The notes under the pieces were generated by a model that ran no database searches, was not told the origin of the DNA, and worked only from the letters and a program-made list of their open reading frames with translations. A stretch of DNA of 64,000 nucleotides from CBDBJK01 sp965206395 (GTDB lineage Bacteria; Chloroflexota; Dehalococcoidia; Lucifugimonadales; CATOSD01). Position numbers and translations under genes: made by a program. Shown here piece after piece: positions 1 through 8,533 of the stretch. The stretch covers positions 21,329-85,328 of the forward strand of contig CBDBJK010000005.1 in NCBI GenBank assembly GCA_965206395.1, read 5' to 3'. Each line of letters opens with the position of its first letter. Position 1 is the first letter of the stretch.

Positions 1-82
1 AACCTCTACTGGCGCATAACCCGCTTCAACGACTCCTCGCATCTATCGGGTTGACGGCGCAATAGAGGCGCTGGACTGAGTT

Positions 83-1564
83 CTATTCCCACGGCGACTC
101 CGCGGCGGCGTTTCGGCCCGAAATTCGACCAAATGCCATGCACTCCCCTATGTTGCCGGTGCCCTGGTAAAGAAAGCTATAGATCGACCCCAATTCCCCC
201 GCGCTATACAACCTTCGTATAGGACTTCCGTCAGGGCGAACAATTTGCGCCTTTGCGTTGCGCCTGGGGCCGCCCTGAGTGTTGAGCATGGATGGAGATA
301 TCTCAACAGCATAGAAAGGCTCCGTTGTGATAGGCGACAGCATTTTCGTCCTGCCAAATTCGATATCTTCTTCCCCTTCACAATGCTCGTTCCATCCTTT
401 GACAGTGGCTTCTAATGTGGAAGCGTCTACCCCGATAGTCTGTGCCAGCGCGGTGATTGTGTCGGCTTTCTTGATCCAACCTTTCGCCACTTCCGCGCTG
501 TTGTCGTCACTCCAATCGTAGCCCTCGACCATCGTAGTCCAACCACTTCTAGGTTCCTTGTCATAGATAGGCCCTGAAGAGGATAGGGTGTGGTCAAATA
601 TCATGAACATGGGGCACGGCGTGTACAGAAGCTTCCATTTGCCGGAGCTTTTTACCTTCCCATGCGACGTCTTGTACTTTTCGTCGCCAAACCTCTTCCC
701 GTCCGGGCCAACGACGATCATGCCTCCGGGCATTTCTTTGCTGAAGTGCAAGGGAACCATCGAAAATGTCGTGCGGATTTCAGGGACCTTCAGCGCCATA
801 GATGGGCCAGCGTAGTTGTTCATGTGCCAGAGGTCTGCTCCCACCGCCATCGCCATCAGGATGCCATCTCCTTCGTTATACGGTGAGCCTGAGGTATAGC
901 AGTAAGGCACGCCCGGCAGGTAGTTCCTGATCATCTCCTGGTTGTTCTCGAACCCTCCGCATGTCAGGACAACGGCCTTATTAGCTTTCACGTAGAACGG
1001 TTTCTGCTCACGTTCTGCTCTGACGCCCAGTATCTCTTTCGTAATGCCGTTCTGGATCAGTTCTTTTCCTGGGGTCTCAAGCAGAATCTCGATTTGCCTT
1101 TCGTTTACGGCGCGCTCAAACATCTTCCATGTTTCCGAAAATCCAACGACAGGTCCGTGATGGAACTTGTGGGCGCTGTCCGATCCCGGAAGCTCCGGGT
1201 ACTCGATGCCTTCGGGCTGATGCTGGTGCTCTTGCGGGTCGCCGCCTATGCTTGCGACCCACTCGTTGTTCTTGGAAATCTCTTCCGCCCACACACGCAC
1301 CATATCCTGCGGTACGGTGTAAGGCCCACAAAGTGCGTTCAAATACGAGATCGCTTTATCAACTGGCGTGGCATTGAGATAACCCTGCGCTGCCACACGA
1401 GTATTGCCCCCCTCTTGCCCCCTGGGAGCCTTTTCCAGGATCAACACCCTGGCTCCTGCATCGTGCGCTGTTATGGCCGTCGCGGCTCCGGCTGCCCCGA
1501 AGCCGACAACTACCACGTCTGCGACCACGTCCCACTTCCCTGGGAGCGTATCCTGAAGTTCCAT
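83..1564 (-). CDS. FAD-dependent oxidoreductase, fumarate reductase/ketosteroid dehydrogenase type
   Basis: A 494-residue flavoprotein of the FAD_binding_2 family, which covers fumarate reductase flavoproteins and 3-ketosteroid dehydrogenases. The N-terminus has the dinucleotide-binding motif GFGAAG at residues 21-26, followed by the acidic ribose-binding residue in ILEKA near residue 44. The C-terminus has the family motif GELGSIYSFLYQGTGNIGE, which closes the FAD site. I chose the ATG at 1564 because GAGAGGGG precedes it; a longer frame to 1741 has no such site and adds a low-quality N-terminus. No signal peptide or haem domain is seen, so a cytoplasmic enzyme is likely. The substrate cannot be told from sequence. 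It stands alone, reading toward the window start. Confidence 0.85.
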   Translation of the reverse strand: MELQDTLPGKWDVVADVVVVGFGAAGAATAITAHDAGARVLILEKAPRGQEGGNTRVAAQGYLNATPVDKAISYLNALCGPYTVPQDMVRVWAEEISKNNEWVASIGGDPQEHQHQPEGIEYPELPGSDSAHKFHHGPVVGFSETWKMFERAVNERQIEILLETPGKELIQNGITKEILGVRAEREQKPFYVKANKAVVLTCGGFENNQEMIRNYLPGVPYCYTSGSPYNEGDGILMAMAVGADLWHMNNYAGPSMALKVPEIRTTFSMVPLHFSKEMPGGMIVVGPDGKRFGDEKYKTSHGKVKSSGKWKLLYTPCPMFMIFDHTLSSSGPIYDKEPRSGWTTMVEGYDWSDDNSAEVAKGWIKKADTITALAQTIGVDASTLEATVKGWNEHCEGEEDIEFGRTKMLSPITTEPFYAVEISPSMLNTQGGPRRNAKAQIVRPDGSPIRRLYSAGELGSIYSFLYQGTGNIGECMAFGRISGRNAAAESPWE

Positions 1565-1914
1565 TTGTCCCCTCTCGGTATTGTTCAGTCGTATTGCCCG
1601 CGTAAGCATAACAGCATCATGGAGTTTCTCGCCACCACCCCTGCCGGGCCATGACGTTAGAGGCCCCTTTTTTCGTAAAAGCTCTCTATTGCCAACATTG
1701 TACGAGAAGAGCGGTGCCCGCCTACCGATGCGACGCACCACGCTTTAGCCCATCACACAGGCGCTTAGCAACTCTTAGCTGGTCAGTCTCTAAAACCAAT
1801 CTGAGAACTTTCCCAAAATTGGCCCAGATGACACTATGCAACTTTTTCGCTGTCGACGTACCCTTGTGCGTACATTGAAGTTCCATTTCGGTCGTCATTC
1901 AATGGGGCTGAACA
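1565..1914. other. Intergenic region, nothing recognised
   Basis: About 350 bases upstream of the minus-strand flavoprotein gene. Open frames here are antisense shadows. I see no RNA gene, repeat or strong promoter. Confidence 0.5.
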
Positions 1915-2346
1915 TTGAGGACGGTCTGGCGTGGATGGTTGGTATCGGAGGTTCTAGGAATCAGTATGCACATGAGGAGGGGCAGCATCCGTAGGGGAAA
2001 TTTTCAACAAGCCAACGCAACTACATCCGACAGGTTTAGCTGGGGTTCTGAGGAAACGGCGATTATCAGCGCAATCATGGGTGCGGCAGAGGAGCAAGGC
2101 GTGGAGCGTGAGTCAACCGACGACAGCAAGCCTCGCCAGGGGGCAATCGTTCCCAGGCCCCGGCAAGAGGTCGTCCAGACGGATATGGGCTATCTGCGCA
2201 GCAGAGTTGATTCGCTAACAGAGGAGGTCCGGGCCTATCGCGGCGAAATGGAAGAGCTGCACGTGCTGATTGAGCAGACGCATACCTCATCGCCCCTATC
2301 CCTCCCCCGCCGGTTGTGGCGCGGGTGGCGGCGTACGAGACGCTGA
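1915..2346 (+). CDS. Hypothetical protein with short coiled coil
   Basis: An unrecognised 143-codon frame opening at a TTG; internal ATG starts near 1963 or 2077 are equally possible. The only structured part is a likely coiled coil in the C-terminal half (motifs YLRSRVDSLTEEV and GEMEELHVLIEQ), followed by a very basic arginine- and tryptophan-rich tail. No membrane segment or enzyme motif is visible. The stop runs into a dispersed repeat. It may be a small structural or nucleic-acid-binding protein, or not a gene. Confidence 0.35.
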   Translation: MRTVWRGWLVSEVLGISMHMRRGSIRRGNFQQANATTSDRFSWGSEETAIISAIMGAAEEQGVERESTDDSKPRQGAIVPRPRQEVVQTDMGYLRSRVDSLTEEVRAYRGEMEELHVLIEQTHTSSPLSLPRRLWRGWRRTRR

Positions 2347-2455
2347 CCTCACCCCCTTCCCCTCTCCGTGAACGGAGAGGGGTGACTAAAAATCAGGCTT
2401 CTTTTGTCCTTCCGCGGAAGGACAGGGGTGAGATCAGAAGGCATGACAGCTAGTA
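2343..2455. repeat. Dispersed intergenic hairpin repeat, copy 1
   Basis: Contains the inverted repeat CCCCTCTCCG (2359-2368) / CGGAGAGGGG (2373-2382) around a TGAA loop, then CTAAAAAT, then GGGTGAGATC-GAAGGCA. The same ordered blocks recur at about 17330-17440, so this is a mobile or repetitive intergenic element (MITE- or REP-like). A perfect 18-base palindrome, GTCCTTCCGCGGAAGGAC (2406-2423), sits in its middle and is absent from the other copy. Confidence 0.6.
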
Positions 2456-2643
2456 CATTGAGGCATATCTATTACTTACCTATCCCTGTCAGCCCCTTCC
2501 CCTCTCTCCGTCCTTCATCTCATCCTCGCCAGCCATACACTCGCCTTCACCCCAGCTTCACACCATGTCCAAACCGTTTGCACACCATCTTCTGGTTATG
2601 CATTAAAGAAGGCAGATTTATAACTCGACCAGGAGATACCCCT

Positions 2644-3165
2644 GTGTTTGTAGAGAAGCTTCGCGCTCTTCCTATCTTCGTTCTGGTTTTTATGGCGTTC
2701 ATCGTCATCGCTTCGGTTGCGGGCGTTGCCACGCTGTCAGTGGCTACCACGACGACGGCTGCGAGCTTGACCGCTGAGAGCTTCGTTGCCGATAGCGCGA
2801 CCACCGTGGAGAACACCGGCATCAGCAAGGCCTCAGCCGCCGTGGGTGCGACGGGTCAGACACGCGGCGCCGCTGTAGACGCCGGAACCAACGTGGCCGG
2901 GACGGCTGTGAACGGCGCGCTGACGAAAGACAACTTCACATACCAGTTCGAGGTCAAGGAGAGCGGCGTAGGCACATGGGGCAGCGCCCGCGAGTACAGG
3001 ATCGAGGTCTTCGGCGACGGCTCTTTGATATCCACTCTCTACATCAAGAACAGCCCTGCCGATGTCAATAACGTCGAGGGCGTGACAGGCAAGGTAGACC
3101 TCGGCAGCGGGCCGACCCTTCCCGACGCAATGACGGTCACTGTTCAGAAAATCTCCAGCGATTAG
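2644..3165 (+). CDS. Secreted small surface protein, paralogue of next gene
   Basis: A 173-residue exported protein of unknown family. I start it at the GTG at 2644, preceded by AGGAGATACCCT, which puts a hydrophobic export segment (about residues 9-33) at the N-terminus; a longer upstream frame runs through the repeat and is unlikely. The body is rich in Ala, Thr and Val. The C-terminal half has the pattern YQFEVKES, YRIEVFGDG, LYIKN, GKVDLGS, which recurs in the next gene, so the two are paralogues. It is followed by a dedicated SipW/ER-type signal peptidase and an Ig-like wall protein, so I infer a surface fibre or coat component processed by that peptidase. Confidence 0.7.
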   Translation: MFVEKLRALPIFVLVFMAFIVIASVAGVATLSVATTTTAASLTAESFVADSATTVENTGISKASAAVGATGQTRGAAVDAGTNVAGTAVNGALTKDNFTYQFEVKESGVGTWGSAREYRIEVFGDGSLISTLYIKNSPADVNNVEGVTGKVDLGSGPTLPDAMTVTVQKISSD

Positions 3166-3188
3166 TGTAATGGCCTTTTGGATAGGCT

Positions 3189-3686
3189 ATGAGTAGGTTT
3201 ATCCTGACCGCCGTCCTGCTTGGAGTCGTTGCGGTTGTCCTCGCAACCTCGGCTGTCGAGACGCTGACTGTTGGCACCTCTGCCAGTCCGCTGACCATCA
3301 CCAGGGAGGTCATTCAGGCAGACCCGGACGTTTCCGTGCGGCTTCAAGGCAACGCGGTTTCAGGCTCGACCAAGACTGAAAATGGCGAGGTTTGTCCGGG
3401 CCGCGAGGCCAAGGGGTCAGACCCGGTATTGAGGAATGCCTGGGTCGCCGGAAACTTGCAATACAGAGTGCTAATCGAAGAATCGTCAGCCGATGCGTGG
3501 CCTGCCGGGCGTATATACAGAGCAGACGCGTTCGGCGACGGCCAGCTGATTACCAGGCTTTACTTCAGGAATAATACCGCCGGAAACAGAGTGGAAGGTG
3601 TCAAGATGAGGGTTGATCTGGGGTCTCTGACGCTCCTGTATGGCAGCTTCACTACTGTAATAACCAGGCTGAATGCGTGCCCGTAA
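3189..3686 (+). CDS. Secreted small surface protein, second paralogue
   Basis: A 165-residue protein with an N-terminal hydrophobic segment (about residues 4-20) and no recognised domain. Its C-terminal pattern YRVLIEES, YRADAFGDG, RLYFRN, MRVDLGS matches the preceding gene block by block. Two cysteines (in EVCPGRE and LNACP) could form a disulfide. It starts 23 bases after the previous stop, and its own stop overlaps the signal peptidase start by 14 bases, so the genes are surely co-transcribed. I infer that the two paralogues are the major and minor subunits of one extracellular structure; that is not shown by sequence alone. Confidence 0.7.
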   Translation: MSRFILTAVLLGVVAVVLATSAVETLTVGTSASPLTITREVIQADPDVSVRLQGNAVSGSTKTENGEVCPGREAKGSDPVLRNAWVAGNLQYRVLIEESSADAWPAGRIYRADAFGDGQLITRLYFRNNTAGNRVEGVKMRVDLGSLTLLYGSFTTVITRLNACP

Positions 3687-4533
3687 AGCCCCCTTCGCAG
3701 ACGCAGGCGACGATTCGCAAGCCAAGCCTGCTCGAATAAAGGGAATCGTCAGTGTCAGGCTGGTGGTTCTGCTTTGTCTCTTGCTGTACTCTGGACTATC
3801 CGCATACTCCGGCAGCCTCTTGCCTTTGCGTCTGGTCAAGGGCGCGAGCATGGAACCGGCGCTTCATGCAGGGGATGTCGTTCTCGTAAAGAGAGTCTCC
3901 CCATCCCAGATTAAAGAGGGGGACATCATCGCGTATGAGATACCCGATGCCGCAGGAGCCAGTTCCGCAGGATCGCTGAGTGGAATCCTCCATCGAGTCG
4001 TTGGGACGAAGGTTAAAGAGGGCCAGAGAGTCCTGATTACCAGAGGGGACAATGGCGAGATAGACCCCTGGCCCGTGCCTCCTTCCGCCATTCAGGGCAA
4101 GCTGGAGTTGCGTATTCCCTGGATTGGCATACCGGTGCTTCTCGCCACCAGCGCCAGAGGCGTTCTGTTCATCTCCATCGCCGCGCTGCTCTCCATCATC
4201 TACGTGCCAGCCATGCTGATGTTTCACGCCACCATGATCAAAAAGCCAGCCGACCCCCAGACAAGCGGTTCTCCGGCAGAGGGGTCTTTTGACCAGGTTG
4301 TTGACGCCGTTGAAGGTCTCGGCAGGGAGCAGTCCGACATCAGGGACTCGATCTTACAGCTAAGTTCCGCAATCTCGGAATACGCCACTCACCTTCAGTC
4401 CCATGCCGCAGTCGTGCGCAATCTCGCGGACGTTACGCGGATGCTTGAGGACACTGTGGGCAGACAGACGCAGCTAGCGGAACCGGACGACGCTGACGAT
4501 GAAGATGAAGGGCACAATGAGAATTCATCGTAG
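3673..4533 (+). CDS. sipW: Signal peptidase I, SipW/ER type
   Basis: A 286-residue S26B-type signal peptidase that removes signal peptides at the outer face of the membrane. An N-terminal membrane segment (about residues 26-46) precedes the catalytic serine in GASMEP (Ser59). The general base is a histidine in LHRVVG (His107) instead of lysine, which defines the archaeal/ER/SipW class, and RGDN follows at 124-127. A second membrane segment lies near residues 150-180. The last 80 residues are a cytoplasmic, partly helical tail ending in an acidic stretch, not usual for the family. In Bacillus, SipW matures the TasA/TapA matrix proteins; the two secreted paralogues just upstream are the obvious candidates here. 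Confidence 0.85.
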   Translation: MRARKAPFADAGDDSQAKPARIKGIVSVRLVVLLCLLLYSGLSAYSGSLLPLRLVKGASMEPALHAGDVVLVKRVSPSQIKEGDIIAYEIPDAAGASSAGSLSGILHRVVGTKVKEGQRVLITRGDNGEIDPWPVPPSAIQGKLELRIPWIGIPVLLATSARGVLFISIAALLSIIYVPAMLMFHATMIKKPADPQTSGSPAEGSFDQVVDAVEGLGREQSDIRDSILQLSSAISEYATHLQSHAAVVRNLADVTRMLEDTVGRQTQLAEPDDADDEDEGHNENSS

Positions 4534-6307
4534 CGGAATCGCCCTGGTAATCGTAATATCTCTGGAACTGCTCATCTTCGCTACTGGCTTATGGCCGGGG
4601 GAAGTCCAGGCCCAGGAAATCGAAGAAGAAGGCAGTCTTCGCATATCGGTTGCGCCCTCTGCGCTGCCAGCCGACGGCAAGACCTACCCAACCCTTTTCG
4701 TCCAACTGCTCGGGCCGGAGGGCGCCCCAAGGCATAGTCGGGAACCGCTCAGAGTGTTCCTGACCTCTTCCAGCCCTGAAGTGGCTACAGTCCCGCAAGA
4801 AATAATCGTTGAGCCAGACTCAAGCTATGCTTCGGTTCCGCTGTCTGTCTCGTTTCTTCCGGGTGTCACGCGAGTGATGGCCCTTGCCGCAGATCATGGC
4901 AGCGCCAGCGCAGAGGTGAAGACGGTCAGCCCTCTGGGTGCGGAGCCTCCGTTCCGGTTGGAAATCTCGGCCTTGCCACCGTTGCTGTACGCCGATGGAA
5001 CAGGCGTCCTGACAGTGACTCTCGTGGGCGCAAATGGCACGCTATACCCTGCTCCGTCCGATGTCTCGGTCATACTCACCAGCGCCGACCCCGGCCTGCT
5101 TGAACTGCCAGAATCGCTGGTGATACCCCGCGCGAGCTACATGGTGAAGACAGACTGGAAGGCTCTCAAGCCCGGCAATGCGAGCATGGTTGCGCAGGCA
5201 GACGGGCTTGATGCAGGCAATGCCCGGGTGGAAATCTCCGAGTCGGCCGAAGACGCGACGCCCGTGTACCTCGAAGCCTACACAATGCTGCCCTCCTTGC
5301 CTGCGCTGACCAAGGACGAGGACGCTGTCTTGATTCAGGCCCTGAACGCGGAACGACGCCCCGTGCCGTTTCCTTGCGTGGAAGTCTTCCTCACATCCTC
5401 ATCCCCGCGCGTGGTGTCGGTGGCTTCCACGACATCATCCCCGTGCGATTCGCCTTCGCCCTACGTCACCTATGGCGTGCGTACTACCGCGACTCCGGGC
5501 GACGCTACGCTGACGGCGGGCGCGGCGGGGCTGATTCCAGCCACCCTGAACGTGTCTACACATGGCCTTCGAGAGAGTCGCATAGAGTTGCAGTATAGCC
5601 CTCCCGTTCCCACTGCCGTTGATTCTTCGCCCGCAACTCTGTCGGTGCAGCTTGTTGACGACGACGGCAATCCGGTGCTGTACCACAAGGACTACAAGGT
5701 AACGCTGTTAGGCTCTGGGGTCGATATTTCTAACGAGGTCATAATACCTTCCGGCGAGAGCTTCGCGCTGGTTCCCATAGGCAGGGAATTCATATCAGAC
5801 GAGGCGCGAATCTCGGCTGTGGCGTCCGGCGTCGAGGGCATGTCCATCGGCTTCGCGGTGGGAAGCGGCGCGCTAGAGGTGTCCCTTGATGCCGTGACTC
5901 TAGCGGACGGATCCGGCACAGAGGTCACGGCGCGGGTTACGTCCGGCGGGGTTCCCGTTGCATCGGCAGAGGTGGTCTGGGATGCCGAAGGCTTGCTTTC
6001 ACAATCGAGATTCGCGCTGACCGACGACGATGGCATAGCGCGGGCAATCCTTTCGCCTCAGACGACTTTCGCGCCCATCGTCGTGACCGCGCAAGCCTCG
6101 TATCCGGGCTACGACACCGCCGTTGCCACGACGACAAAGTCACCGGCCATTCCGGGCGGCGCTGCCGACGGCGGCCCGTCCCGACTGCCGTTCCTGCTCA
6201 TGTTCGCCGGAGCGCTGGCAGCACTGGTGGGCTACGTCGTCTACAACTCCGGCCTCTACAAGAAGCGTCCACGACTGGCGACGCTGAGAGGTTTTTCGAA
6301 AAGCTAG
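4517..6307 (+). CDS. Large Ig-like-domain surface protein, C-terminally anchored
   Basis: About 596 residues. The signal peptide ends near the QAQE motif; the body has at least four repeats of about 110 residues with the pattern SALPADGKTYPTLFVQL / VFLTSSSPEVATVP, typical of invasin-like bacterial Ig folds. A membrane segment follows (FLLMFAGALAALVGYVVY) with a short basic tail (KKRPR), giving a C-terminal anchor. ATG 4517, preceded by GAAGGGCACA, is the likely start; an in-frame ATG at 4499 is possible. It overlaps the signal peptidase gene, closing a four-gene operon. It probably displays the beta-sandwich array outside the cell as adhesin or scaffold for the two small secreted proteins (inference). 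Confidence 0.75.
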   Translation: MRIHRSGIALVIVISLELLIFATGLWPGEVQAQEIEEEGSLRISVAPSALPADGKTYPTLFVQLLGPEGAPRHSREPLRVFLTSSSPEVATVPQEIIVEPDSSYASVPLSVSFLPGVTRVMALAADHGSASAEVKTVSPLGAEPPFRLEISALPPLLYADGTGVLTVTLVGANGTLYPAPSDVSVILTSADPGLLELPESLVIPRASYMVKTDWKALKPGNASMVAQADGLDAGNARVEISESAEDATPVYLEAYTMLPSLPALTKDEDAVLIQALNAERRPVPFPCVEVFLTSSSPRVVSVASTTSSPCDSPSPYVTYGVRTTATPGDATLTAGAAGLIPATLNVSTHGLRESRIELQYSPPVPTAVDSSPATLSVQLVDDDGNPVLYHKDYKVTLLGSGVDISNEVIIPSGESFALVPIGREFISDEARISAVASGVEGMSIGFAVGSGALEVSLDAVTLADGSGTEVTARVTSGGVPVASAEVVWDAEGLLSQSRFALTDDDGIARAILSPQTTFAPIVVTAQASYPGYDTAVATTTKSPAIPGGAADGGPSRLPFLLMFAGALAALVGYVVYNSGLYKKRPRLATLRGFSKS

Positions 6308-6393
6308 CATTCGTGCGGATTCGGGAATCCCAAACCAAGACCTATTGATGAGCGGTTGACACTGTGCTTACATATAGTGGAAGGTGAGCAGCA

Positions 6394-6894
6394 GTGGGAT
6401 TCGAAGAAGCGATTGGCGCTCTAAACAAGCTCAAGCAGCGTAAGGTCATCAAAGACTATGTTATCATTGGGGCTGTCGCTGCCACGGCCTATATGGAACC
6501 GGTGTTCACAGAAGACATTGACATAGTGGTTTTGGTAGATACCGACCAGGAATACTATGAGACATTCAGTCGAGTGGCTGAGTATGCCGAAGAAATGGAA
6601 GGGATGCACCACGTTTTCGGTGGCATACCTGTGCAGATGTTCCTAACAACGACAAAGCCGCTATATCGAGATGCCCTGGAAAACGCAAGGCGCACAAGAA
6701 TTGGGAAGCGAAGGGTCAAGATAGCTTCACAAGAGCATCTAGTAATATTCTTCTTGGAAGCCTTCAGGGATAGAGACCGCATACGCATTCATAGTCTGCT
6801 CGCCCAGGTGGACATGACAAAGCTGAATCTGCTGCTCAAGAGACTTGATGATGACAAAGGCACACTTGCCCAGAGACTCCAAACAATTCAGTGA
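6394..6894 (+). CDS. Nucleotidyltransferase-fold protein, possible toxin-antitoxin component
   Basis: A 166-residue protein starting at GTG 6394 behind AAGGTGAGC. IIGAVAATAYMEPVFTEDID matches the minimal nucleotidyltransferase fold (glycine-containing helix followed by two catalytic acidic residues in DIDIVV), as in AbiEii/MntA-like and DUF6036-type proteins. The rest is helical. Such proteins often act as toxins or AMP-transferring antitoxins paired with a small neighbour; the next short frame overlaps this one and is the likely partner. No substrate can be read from sequence. Confidence 0.65.
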   Translation: MGFEEAIGALNKLKQRKVIKDYVIIGAVAATAYMEPVFTEDIDIVVLVDTDQEYYETFSRVAEYAEEMEGMHHVFGGIPVQMFLTTTKPLYRDALENARRTRIGKRRVKIASQEHLVIFFLEAFRDRDRIRIHSLLAQVDMTKLNLLLKRLDDDKGTLAQRLQTIQ

Positions 6895-7036
6895 ACTAGC
6901 GTTCGAGGCCAAGGAGCAGCTACGAAAAAAGCGCACGCGAATGAGCTATACCCGAAAAATCGCGTCTCTAAGCCGAATGCTCGAAATGAGAAGCAAGGTT
7001 CCAGATTTGCGGGGCGACTCAAGGGATGATGGGTAG
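6851..7036 (+). CDS. Small basic protein, putative partner of nucleotidyltransferase
   Basis: About 61 residues, very basic and helical (RKKRTRMSYTRKIASLSRMLEMR). It starts inside the 3' end of the nucleotidyltransferase gene (44-base overlap) and in another frame, the arrangement of a translationally coupled pair. No family is recognised. An intrinsic terminator lies about 65 bases downstream, closing a two-gene operon. Confidence 0.5.
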   Translation: MTKAHLPRDSKQFSELAFEAKEQLRKKRTRMSYTRKIASLSRMLEMRSKVPDLRGDSRDDG

Positions 7037-7102
7037 GTTGCCCCAATTACTTTGTTAACTCTCGGAACTGTCCTTTGAACTCGCCAGATCGAACAAAAAG
7101 TG

Positions 7103-7141
7103 AAAAGGCCCTGCCGACTACATCATCAGCAGGGCCTTTTT
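7103..7141. terminator. Intrinsic terminator, probably bidirectional
   Basis: AAAAGGCCCTGC (7103-7114) pairs with GCAGGGCCTTTT (7129-7140), giving A- and T-rich flanks on both sides. It can end the nucleotidyltransferase operon on the plus strand and the convergent minus-strand gene ending at 7157. Confidence 0.85.
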
Positions 7142-7156
7142 GCGCGACCTTTCTAA

Positions 7157-7441
7157 TTATGCAGGCACAGCAATTCGCAACTCTCCAATCCACACCTCGC
7201 GTTCCACCTTGCCAGCGCGTTTGCTAGCCTCCTGAAACGCGTTGGACTGAAACCACTCCATAGCCCGCCCAAGGTTCTCGACGTTCAGGTGGACAAGCGC
7301 TATGTTGGAGTTGTTGGAATCCCGATAGAATGGCCCATCGGTCATGCCGTAGGCAAGGCGAGCCTCTTCTTGACTACTGTGCGCCTCAAACCAGGTATCG
7401 TAGTCCTCTGGCACTACTCTTATAATGATTGCCTGTTGCAT
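7157..7441 (-). CDS. Small protein, possible dimeric alpha/beta-barrel
   Basis: A 94-residue protein with no firm family. The pattern QQAIIIRVVPEDYDTW, IALVHLNVENLGRAMEWF and VWIGELRIAV suggests a ferredoxin-like beta-alpha-beta protein such as the ABM or DUF dimeric alpha/beta-barrel families, which include small monooxygenases and stress proteins. It is divergent from a MarR-family regulator, with an inverted repeat in the intervening 100 bases, so it is the probable target of that regulator. Confidence 0.6.
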   Translation of the reverse strand: MQQAIIIRVVPEDYDTWFEAHSSQEEARLAYGMTDGPFYRDSNNSNIALVHLNVENLGRAMEWFQSNAFQEASKRAGKVEREVWIGELRIAVPA

Positions 7442-7486
7442 GGTTTTAACCTCCTATGCCGTCCAGAAAATCTGTGATACAATGTT

Positions 7487-7515
7487 GTTATGATGCATAC
7501 TATAAGGCATCTAAC
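7487..7515. promoter_or_regulatory. Candidate MarR operator
   Basis: GTTATGATGC (7487-7496) and GCATCTAAC (7507-7515) form an inverted repeat, perfect except for one extra T. It lies between the divergent small gene and the MarR gene, the usual place for a MarR dimer to control both. Confidence 0.45.
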
Positions 7516-7542
7516 TATCTTTGTCAAGAGGTTAATAGTTAA

Positions 7543-8037
7543 TTGGCTAACAAATATCAGAATCGTACCACTCCTGATTTTGAACAGCTATATCCAGATG
7601 GCAATGTTCGAGCCTCCGAATGCGCCATGAACCTGGCTCTGACCGCTGATATCTTGATCAACAACATCTCACATCTACTCCAGCCGTTTGACCTTACCCC
7701 CTCTTCCGGACTTGTGCTCAGCATGTTGGCGGATTCAGGGAAGCCGTTGCCACCACACGAGATCGCCAAGCGTCTAATCGTAAGCCGAGCGACCATAACT
7801 GGCCTAGTGGACTCATTGGAGCGTCGAGCCTATGTGAATAGGCGTCCGCATCCAACTGACAGGCGAATGCTCTTAGTGGAGATCACTGACGAGGGACGTC
7901 AAGCGGCCGATAAGTTTCGGCCAATCGTACACCGACATCATCGGGCGTGGTTTGAGCCGCTGGATGAGAAGGAGAAGGAGCGATTCATAGACTTCTTGCA
8001 CAGAATCCAAGCTAGCCTAAACGGTTCGGAGGACTGA
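7543..8037 (+). CDS. MarR-family transcriptional regulator
   Basis: A 164-residue winged-helix repressor starting at TTG 7543. The recognition helix region HEIAKRLIVSRATITGLVDSLERRAYVNRR and the wing with DRRMLLVEIT are typical of MarR. The flanking helices (residues 20-45 and 120-160) would form the dimer. Members of this family sense small aromatic compounds or oxidants and usually repress a divergent gene; here that is the small barrel protein. Confidence 0.85.
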   Translation: MANKYQNRTTPDFEQLYPDGNVRASECAMNLALTADILINNISHLLQPFDLTPSSGLVLSMLADSGKPLPPHEIAKRLIVSRATITGLVDSLERRAYVNRRPHPTDRRMLLVEITDEGRQAADKFRPIVHRHHRAWFEPLDEKEKERFIDFLHRIQASLNGSED

Positions 8038-8098
8038 ATATCCACCGTGCGAAGCCTACAGACGGAGATGACGTATACCAAAACTCGATTGGCTATCG

Positions 8099-8392
8099 CT
8101 AAAACCCCGAAAGCGTTTCCTGCTCGCAGCCGATGAACTCGATGTCCTCGCGGCTGTCCTCGATGTAGGCGATTACGTTGCCGATTACCTCGTCGGCGTG
8201 GCGGGCGTCGTTGCTGACGCAGGTGATGCCGAGCGTCGCTATCTGCCAAACGTCGTTGTCGCCTACCTCCGCAATGGACACGTTGAACTTGTTGCGAATG
8301 CGCGAACACAACGAGCCGATTACCCGACGCTTCCCCTTGAGGCTCTGGTTCTCAGGAATGCGAAGCGTAATCTTGCAGACTCCGATGTTCAT
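8099..8392 (-). CDS. ylxP: DUF503 / YlxP-like protein
   Basis: A 97-residue protein of the DUF503 family: MNIGVCKITLRIPENQSLKGKR at the N-terminus and the helix-strand pattern ending in IEFIGCEQE. The ATG at 8392 follows GCAGGAGGTAAGC. Family members are small ferredoxin-like proteins, often encoded next to rbfA/infB in other bacteria and thought to be linked to ribosome assembly; here it stands alone. Confidence 0.8.
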   Translation of the reverse strand: MNIGVCKITLRIPENQSLKGKRRVIGSLCSRIRNKFNVSIAEVGDNDVWQIATLGITCVSNDARHADEVIGNVIAYIEDSREDIEFIGCEQETLSGF

Positions 8393-8533
8393 GCTTACCT
8401 CCTGCCCTGACGCCCTGTACGACCACGTGGGCATTATAGCATCCGTTGGCTGTTCGGTCAGGGCGATTGCGTAACGGACGCGTAAGGGGTATCATTGTTA
8501 CCATAATCACAAAGCCTGCGTGGAGGCATCGAA

